A stretch of DNA of 11,024 nucleotides, from assembly GCA_038248745.1 (NCBI GenBank), contig JBBRXC010000050.1:1-11024 (forward strand), written 5' to 3'. Below are positions 6,168-11,024 of the stretch, piece by piece; the first letter of the stretch is position 1, and every line of letters begins with the position of its first letter. The translations under genes were made by a program, and so were the position numbers. The notes beneath the pieces were generated by a model that searched no databases, was not told the origin of the DNA, and saw only the letters and a list, made by a program, of their open reading frames with translations. Source of the DNA: JAENWH01 sp038248745 (GTDB lineage Bacteria; Bacillota; Clostridia; Peptostreptococcales; Anaerovoracaceae).

Positions 6168-7721
6168 ATGACAGATCAAACGAAAAAAGTTGTTGAAAAT
6201 GTTGAAGAACGGACGTTAGCTCGTGGGATTCAACCATGGCATGTTTCTTTAATCGCGTTGGGAGGAATCATCGGTTCCTGCTACTTCCTTGGATTAGGGT
6301 TAACCTTTTCTGAAATGGGTCCGGGAGCAGTGCTGATTGCCTACTCCATAGCCGGACTTACAATTTATGGCGTAATGCAGTCTTTCATGGAACTTTTAGT
6401 AAATATTCCAAGAAGAGGATCGTTCGTATCGTATACCAGAGAATTTTTGGGGGATACCGCCTCTGCAGGCATTGGATGGGCATTTTGGGCGAACTGGGTT
6501 GCATACATTCCATCAGAAGCATTAGCAAGCGCTGTATTTATGAATTATTTCTTAACGCTACCTTTTGAAAATGAAATGTGGAGCACCTTTGTTTGGGGGA
6601 TTATTTCATTAGCCTTATTAACCGCAGTTAACCTTTATCATGTTAAATGGTTTGGACATATTGAGTCAGTAATGGCCATCATAAAAATCCTAGCTATTGT
6701 GGTTTTCGTTATATGTGCAGTAGGTATTTGGTTTGGCTTAATTGGCGGAGCTATTCATCCATTCACAGAAGGTGGCGGTACAATTGGTACTAAAGTTATC
6801 TTAGGCGGAGAAGGTTCAGTCATGGATAAACTCTTCCCTTCCGGCGGACTGATCATCCTTACTTATATGATTTGGACTTTGGTAAATTTCCAGGGGTCTG
6901 AAGTTGTAGGTTTAGCAGCATCGGAAACGCAAGATCCTCAAAAAAGCGTTCCAAGTGCATGCAGAAAAGTTGCTTTCCGTATCATATTGATTTATTTAAT
7001 CCCAGTATTTTGCTTAACATTGATTGTTCCTTATGCGCAGGCAGGCCTTGATGAATCAATTTTTGCATTTACGTTAGGTGCCTATGGACTTAAATGGGCA
7101 GCAGGTATGTTTACATTGGTAACATTAATCGCAGCGTTCAGCTGTGCAAATTCAGGGTTCTATGGAACAGTTCGAGCTCTTTATGGATTATCTGTTGAGG
7201 GTATGGCACCAAAAGCCTTGTCTAAATTGAACAGATTCAGTGTACCGCAAAATGCAACATTGTTTACAATTATCCCAATCTGGTTAGTATTTCTTCTTGG
7301 ATTTGCTTCAGACTTTCTACAATTGTGGGGTGACGGAGGACTTCCATTATATGCAAATCTTCTTGGTATTTCTGGTTTCACAGGAACACTTTGTTGGGTG
7401 GGCATCTGTCTTTCTCAGGTTATCTTCAGAAGAAAACTTAAGGAGAGAGGATACACACCAGAAAAGGATCTTACAGCTAAAGCTAGATGGTATCCAGGGC
7501 TTGCATACTTTGCAATAGCACTTCAAGTCGGTGCTATGATATTATTGGTATTCGAACCTGGTGGCAGACCAGTGGTTATTATTTCATTAATTGCAATTTT
7601 CTTGCCGATTATTGTCTTTGTTATTCAAAAGAAAAGGGGCAATATAAGACTTGTAGCACATCTTGGTGCAGATGAAGTTACATTTGATGAAAAATATCCA
7701 GACAAACTTAAACTTAAATAA
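6168..7721 (+). CDS. Amino acid permease, APC superfamily (AAT-like family)
   Basis: An integral membrane transporter of 517 residues with about 12 hydrophobic segments, expected to import an amino acid with protons. The first helix carries GGIIGSCYFLGLG (32-44), the unwound substrate-binding stretch of APC proteins. The helix-6 region carries FQGSEVVGLAASETQDPQKSVP (split here as FQGSEVVGLAA, 241-251, and SETQDPQKSVP, 252-262), the AAT-family signature seen in LysP-type and YvbW/YbxG-type permeases. The N-terminus is cytoplasmic and charged, and the C-terminal tail (487-517) is hydrophilic, ending in a Lys-rich stretch. TGGAGGG (6155-6161), six bases before the ATG, fixes the start. It is followed by its own terminator, so it is probably a one-gene unit under the long-leader promoter. 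The family does not fix the substrate; a lysine-like or other amino acid is only a guess. Confidence 0.9.
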   Translation: MTDQTKKVVENVEERTLARGIQPWHVSLIALGGIIGSCYFLGLGLTFSEMGPGAVLIAYSIAGLTIYGVMQSFMELLVNIPRRGSFVSYTREFLGDTASAGIGWAFWANWVAYIPSEALASAVFMNYFLTLPFENEMWSTFVWGIISLALLTAVNLYHVKWFGHIESVMAIIKILAIVVFVICAVGIWFGLIGGAIHPFTEGGGTIGTKVILGGEGSVMDKLFPSGGLIILTYMIWTLVNFQGSEVVGLAASETQDPQKSVPSACRKVAFRIILIYLIPVFCLTLIVPYAQAGLDESIFAFTLGAYGLKWAAGMFTLVTLIAAFSCANSGFYGTVRALYGLSVEGMAPKALSKLNRFSVPQNATLFTIIPIWLVFLLGFASDFLQLWGDGGLPLYANLLGISGFTGTLCWVGICLSQVIFRRKLKERGYTPEKDLTAKARWYPGLAYFAIALQVGAMILLVFEPGGRPVVIISLIAIFLPIIVFVIQKKRGNIRLVAHLGADEVTFDEKYPDKLKLK

Positions 7722-7752
7722 GCAGTAAAAATATTATCAATTTTACAAACTT

Positions 7753-7785
7753 GAGGGCCAGTATGAAAATACTGGCTCTCTTTTT
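7753..7785 (+). terminator. Intrinsic terminator after the AAT-type permease
   Basis: GAGGGCCAGTAT (7753-7764) pairs with ATACTGGCTCTC (7769-7780), 12 bp with one G-U, around a GAAA tetraloop, followed by TTTTTCTGTT. A textbook rho-independent terminator that separates the two permease genes. Confidence 0.93.
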
Positions 7786-7880
7786 CTGTTAAAGTGTACA
7801 AATATCATAGAATTTAAGCCCATATTACAATAAATGGGTTTTGTGAGCAAATCTATTAAATATTAACGGCAAACTAATAC

Positions 7881-7908
7881 TTGATAAATTGTCAGAAAAA
7901 TATAAAAT
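7881..7908 (+). promoter_or_regulatory. Putative sigma-A promoter for the second permease
   Basis: TTGATA (7881-7886) and TAAAAT (7903-7908), within TATAAAAT, are separated by 16 bases. A start near 7915 gives a leader of about 60 bases. The good fit and the terminator just upstream make an independent promoter here likely. Confidence 0.5.
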
Positions 7909-7974
7909 TTAGAAGATAGAGAAATGCTATTACTAATGTATTACTACATATTATTTAAGAAGGAGGAAGATCGA

Positions 7975-9627
7975 ATGAGCAATCCCGAAAATCGTGGAGC
8001 GGTTATGAACGTGGGCGACCATGGTCTGAAGCAGCATGATATGAAAATATCTACAGTTGTATTTATGATTTTTTGCTTATGTGCTGCCGGTGCTTATGGA
8101 ATAGAAGAGATGATTCCTGAAGCGGGGGCAGGTCTTACAATTGTAATGTTACTCGTGTTACCAATTGTATGGAGCACACCATTTGCTTTTGTTGCAGCAG
8201 AATTAGGTTCTGCCAGACCACAAGAGGGTGGTTATTACAAGTGGGTTCAAGAGGCATGTGGAGAATTCTGGGGATTCCAGGCAGGCTGGTGGAGAACCAT
8301 TTCTATTTACGTAGACCAGACACTTTATGTCATCCTAGCAGGGGGCTATCTAGCGAATACTTTTGACCTTGGCTGGGCTGGAGAGTTTGCAGCAAAAGTA
8401 GCAATTATTTTAATCTTTACTTATATTAATATCAGAGGTGTCAAAGACGTTGGCATGGTTAGTACAGTTCTTTCTATACTCGTAATCGTAGCTTTTGGTA
8501 TGATTGCAATTATTGGTTTTATGAACTGGAATATGAATCCGATGATTCCATTCACACCGGCACCGATTGAAGCGGCGACCGACTGGATTTACTATATTGG
8601 TGCTGGAATAGCCATCGGAATGTGGATGTACTCTGGATATGAATCCATGTCCACAGTTGCAGGAGAGGTGAAAGATCCTCAGGTTATCCCTAAAGCAACA
8701 ATCATCACAGTACCACTTATTATCGCAATCTATGTGCTTCCAACAGTGGCGGGTTTAGCATCTATCGGAGATTGGGAAAACTGGGGAACTACTGCAGGCT
8801 CTGTCGGGTATGCAGATGTAGCAACAACATTCTTAGGGCCAGCATTTGGCATATTCTTCGCTATTGTTGCGGTACTTGCACAATGTTCGATTTATAACAC
8901 CTATATTGCATCCGGTTCCAGAGGATTCTTTGCGCTGGCAGACGACCATCTTGCACCACCAATACTGGTAAAATGCGACAAGAAACATGGGGTCCCTTAT
9001 GTTGCAGTATTATCGGTTGCAATAGTGAATTTAATTCTTTGTAGTTTTGAATTTACAACCATCATTGTAATAGATGTATTCCTACTTGTGGCATCCTACG
9101 TCATGGTATTTATATCAGCAATGATTTTGAGAAAGAAAATTCCAGACAGCGAAAGACCATTCAAAATACCAGGAGGATATGCATTTCTTGTTGTATTATG
9201 CGTAGTGCCAATGCTTATTGCATTCATTTCATACTTTATCAATGGTACAGACTTCTTTATCGGTGGTATGATTGGGATTATATCTGGACCAGTAATGTAT
9301 TTCATATGGAAAAAAATGTATGGCGGACTCGCAAAGAAAGATGCCAAGTCATTCCCTGTAAATCCGAAAACAGGATTAGCTGTAGGGGACACGAAAAGAA
9401 TGGCTGCCATATTTGTTGGACTAAGTGGCATCGGATTTCTTGGATTGACATGGCTACCTTGGTATGAGGGTGACTGGGGTCCGGAATACTATCTAGAAGA
9501 ATACGGCAGTGGATTGTTTAGTAACTTTGAAGGAATGCTGACTGCCATTCAGTATGCATCAATAGCTTGTCTGATTATAGGAATTGTTGCGGCAATCATT
9601 TCGGTAAAAGTGGAACCTAAAAAATAA
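7975..9627 (+). CDS. APC-superfamily permease, polyamine/amino-acid transporter (PHS/PUT-like)
   Basis: A 550-residue membrane protein. The first helix carries AYGIEEMIPEAG (40-51), followed by EGGYYKWVQEACGEFWGFQAGW (EGGYYKWV, 84-91; FWGFQAGW, 98-105) and STVAGEVKDPQVIPKA (226-241). These echo the GIED, GGYVVWV, FWGFQQGW and AGEV..P..lPKA blocks of plant and bacterial polyamine/H+ symporters (APC subfamily TC 2.A.3.12). An ordinary APC core ends near residue 448; a linker rich in Lys and Gly and two more hydrophobic segments (about 476-495 and 523-545) follow, giving about 14 segments. The start is the ATG at 7975 because a perfect AAGGAGG (7960-7966) lies eight bases before it; an in-frame ATG 51 bases earlier has no such site. 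It has its own promoter and terminator. Substrate (polyamine or amino acid) is not settled by sequence. Confidence 0.88.
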   Translation: MSNPENRGAVMNVGDHGLKQHDMKISTVVFMIFCLCAAGAYGIEEMIPEAGAGLTIVMLLVLPIVWSTPFAFVAAELGSARPQEGGYYKWVQEACGEFWGFQAGWWRTISIYVDQTLYVILAGGYLANTFDLGWAGEFAAKVAIILIFTYINIRGVKDVGMVSTVLSILVIVAFGMIAIIGFMNWNMNPMIPFTPAPIEAATDWIYYIGAGIAIGMWMYSGYESMSTVAGEVKDPQVIPKATIITVPLIIAIYVLPTVAGLASIGDWENWGTTAGSVGYADVATTFLGPAFGIFFAIVAVLAQCSIYNTYIASGSRGFFALADDHLAPPILVKCDKKHGVPYVAVLSVAIVNLILCSFEFTTIIVIDVFLLVASYVMVFISAMILRKKIPDSERPFKIPGGYAFLVVLCVVPMLIAFISYFINGTDFFIGGMIGIISGPVMYFIWKKMYGGLAKKDAKSFPVNPKTGLAVGDTKRMAAIFVGLSGIGFLGLTWLPWYEGDWGPEYYLEEYGSGLFSNFEGMLTAIQYASIACLIIGIVAAIISVKVEPKK

Positions 9628-9664
9628 GTAAATATTCTGAAAAAAAAATAAGTAAATATTCTGA
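9619..9664 (+). repeat. 24-bp tandem duplication spanning the permease stop codon
   Basis: A 22-base identical block (AAAAAATAAGTAAA...TTCTGA) occurs at 9619-9640 and again at 9643-9664, a period of 24. The first copy contains the TAA stop of the permease, and the second puts another in-frame TAA eight codons later. It looks like a recent duplication by slippage or unequal crossover. Confidence 0.9.
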
Positions 9665-9670
9665 CTATTG

Positions 9671-9716
9671 ACGCTGGCGTTCAAGCATGAAAATGTTAGA
9701 ATTCCAGCGTTTTTTT
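9671..9716 (+). terminator. Intrinsic terminator after the second permease
   Basis: ACGCTGG (9671-9677) pairs with CCAGCGT (9704-9710). Inside, TTCAAGCAT and ATGTTAGAA add a further imperfect stem capped by GAAA. The 3' arm runs into seven T residues (9710-9716). A strong rho-independent terminator. Confidence 0.92.
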
Positions 9717-9749
9717 ACAAAAAAACATACCAAAAATCATACAAAAGGC

Positions 9750-9778
9750 TTGTGTTATTATTAACAAATAGGTATAAT
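9750..9778 (+). promoter_or_regulatory. Sigma-A promoter for the NuoL/EchA-like gene
   Basis: TTGTGT (9750-9755), a 17-base spacer and a perfect TATAAT (9773-9778) predict a start near 9785 and a leader of about 40 bases. Together with the terminator just upstream, this marks the start of a new transcription unit. Confidence 0.7.
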
Positions 9779-9787
9779 AGTTGATGG

Positions 9788-9797
9788 ACCATATGGT
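9788..9797. promoter_or_regulatory. Palindrome at the predicted transcription start
   Basis: ACCATATGGT is a perfect 10-bp palindrome, extendable to GGACCATATGGTTC with one mismatch in the DNA (G-U in RNA). It sits 10-19 bases after the TATAAT box, where a bound repressor would block initiation. Operator function is inferred from position only; a 10-bp palindrome can occur by chance. Confidence 0.35.
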
Positions 9798-9824
9798 TCA
9801 AAATGTTATTATTAGGAGGATTTA

Positions 9825-11024
9825 ATGAGCACTATATTTTTTCTAATCGGATTCCCGTTAGTTATAGCGATTGCTTTATTAGTTCTCAAGGCTGACGCGA
9901 TCAGAGATATCGTGGTTAGAGTAGCGGCAATTATTATTGGTGTTGCTTCCATTTATCTTGCAGTTCAGTATTACAGTATCGGAAGCAAACTTTTTGACTT
10001 CCAAAGCGAAACAATCAATTCACTCATGATGGGAATTGAAATATGTTTGGCCATTGTAATATTTGTTTTAGGTATTAAATATAAAAAATACCTGGCGTCA
10101 GTGCTTGCGGCTATTCAGACACCTGTAATGGTGTGGTTTGAACTTACTAAGGGACACAGTATAGAAGTTGTGAATAACATCTATATTGACAGACTATCCA
10201 TCGTTATGGTTCTAATTATTGGAATCATCGGAAGTTTGATTTGCGTTTATTCGCTGCCTTACATGAAAGATTTTCAGCACCACCATCATGAGGAAAAAGA
10301 CAGACGACCATGGTTCTTTTTTCTTCTTTTCTTATTCCTTTCAGGGATGTTTGGATTAGTAGTATCCAATAACCTTGTCTGGTTATACTTTTTCTGGGAG
10401 ATTACAACTCTTTGTTCCTTCTTCCTGATTGGGTTTACAAAGACCAAAGAAGCAGTCGACAACTCCTTCAAGGCGCTGATCTATAACCTGATGGGTGGCG
10501 TAGCCTTTGTACTGGCGATAGTAGTTCTAGGCACTTATTATGGAACTTTAGAGCTAAGCACAATGCTTCTATTTGGATCGATGGGCTACAGCGTGGTTCT
10601 TCCGGCAGCACTGCTTGCATTTGCAGGCATCACAAAAGCGGCACAGATGCCGTTCAGTGGTTGGTTGCTTGGCGCAATGGTAGCGCCTACGCCTACATCT
10701 GCCTTGCTCCATTCATCAACAATGGTTAAAGCTGGTGTATTCCTTATCATTAAATTATCACCGGTTCTTGGCTGGAATATAGCGGGAATTATGGTTATGA
10801 TGGTTGGAGGAATTACCTTCCTATTTGCTTCCTTTGCAGCGATCTCTCAGAGCAATGCAAAAAGAGTTCTTGCTTATTCGACGGTAGCAAATCTTGGACT
10901 TATCACAGCCTGTGCAGGAATAGGCACTTATGCAGCAGTATGGGCAGCAGTTATGCTGGTAATATTCCATGCGGTTACCAAGTCTCTTCTATTCCTTTGT
11001 GTTGGTACTGCAGAACATAACATT
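9825..11024 (+). CDS. Proton-translocating membrane subunit, NuoL/EchA-like (complex I subunit 5 family), 5' part
   Basis: Exactly 400 codons are visible with no stop, so the gene continues past the window; family members run to about 600-650 residues. It is the antiporter-like pumping subunit found in NADH dehydrogenase, Ech and formate-hydrogenlyase-type hydrogenases and Mrp antiporters. Key charged residues inside membrane helices are present: Glu192 (FFWEIT), Lys271 (GITKAAQMPFSGW), His296 and Lys302 (LLHSSTMVKAG), and His382 and Lys386 (FHAVTKSLLF). KRVLAYSTVANLG (346-358) is the family hallmark. The start has AGGAGG five bases upstream. A loop near 152-155 carries four histidines and a charged stretch. 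Its own promoter suggests it is first in an operon; in Ech-type hydrogenases the large pumping subunit gene is often first, so an Ech-like complex is plausible. The remaining genes are not visible, so the complex cannot be named. Confidence 0.9.
   Translation, partial: MSTIFFLIGFPLVIAIALLVLKADAIRDIVVRVAAIIIGVASIYLAVQYYSIGSKLFDFQSETINSLMMGIEICLAIVIFVLGIKYKKYLASVLAAIQTPVMVWFELTKGHSIEVVNNIYIDRLSIVMVLIIGIIGSLICVYSLPYMKDFQHHHHEEKDRRPWFFFLLFLFLSGMFGLVVSNNLVWLYFFWEITTLCSFFLIGFTKTKEAVDNSFKALIYNLMGGVAFVLAIVVLGTYYGTLELSTMLLFGSMGYSVVLPAALLAFAGITKAAQMPFSGWLLGAMVAPTPTSALLHSSTMVKAGVFLIIKLSPVLGWNIAGIMVMMVGGITFLFASFAAISQSNAKRVLAYSTVANLGLITACAGIGTYAAVWAAVMLVIFHAVTKSLLFLCVGTAEHNI

Noticed and set aside
7816..7842. 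Hairpin AAGCCCAT/ATGGGTTT with four T residues as a second terminator or attenuator
   Set aside because: Eight pairs including a G-U, a 10-base loop and a short T-run make it weak. It lies upstream of the inferred promoter of the second permease and after a strong terminator, so no role is needed.
7924..7974. A longer start for the second permease, adding 17 residues
   Set aside because: The perfect AAGGAGG at 7960-7966 is placed for the ATG at 7975. The added residues would have the ribosome site inside the coding region and no such site upstream.

Overview
The window looks like the chromosome of a low-GC Gram-positive anaerobe, most likely in the class Clostridia. Pointers are the AT-rich intergenic DNA, strong GGAGG-type ribosome binding sites, sigma-A promoters of the TTGACT-17-TATAAT kind, T-tailed hairpin terminators, and the Firmicutes order SRP RNA - dnaX - ybaB/ebfC - recR. 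I cannot name a genus from sequence alone.

Layout. Positions 2-367 hold the 3' end of a RidA-family gene. It converges on a gene for a cytoplasmic alpha-amylase (493-1938, minus strand), and the two share a hairpin terminator (443-476). A divergent intergenic region of about 200 bp, with two dyad symmetries, separates the amylase from a PurM/HypE-like 'AIR synthase related' gene (2146-3150). Next comes the information-processing cluster: the SRP RNA gene with its own near-consensus promoter and terminator (about 3169-3339), dnaX (3351-4874), ybaB/ebfC (4895-5260) and recR (5260-5859). The three protein genes are tightly spaced, and recR starts on the last base of the preceding stop codon. A gene-free stretch of about 308 bp follows. 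It carries a promoter and an unusual ATCATC/A-tract simple repeat, and leads into an amino-acid permease of the AAT type (6168-7721). After a terminator and a new promoter comes a second APC-superfamily permease (7975-9627) resembling the plant/bacterial polyamine symporter branch. It ends in a small tandem duplication and a strong terminator. The last gene (9825 to the window end) is a truncated NuoL/EchA-type proton-pumping membrane subunit, probably the first gene of an operon that continues outside the window.

How the genes fit together. The centre is housekeeping: protein targeting RNA, replication clamp loader, nucleoid protein and recombination mediator. The flanks are metabolic: internal polyglucan breakdown, two amino-acid or amine permeases under separate promoters, and an ion-translocating respiratory or hydrogenase module. 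This fits an amino-acid- and sugar-using fermenter with membrane energy conservation, which is inference. I see no mobile element, CRISPR array, tRNA, phage gene or clear new biological system. The points most worth a second look are the repeat-bearing leader at 5894-6167, the changed active-site residues in the RidA-like and amylase proteins, the HypE-like protein without the HypE C-terminal cysteine, and several palindromes close to promoters.
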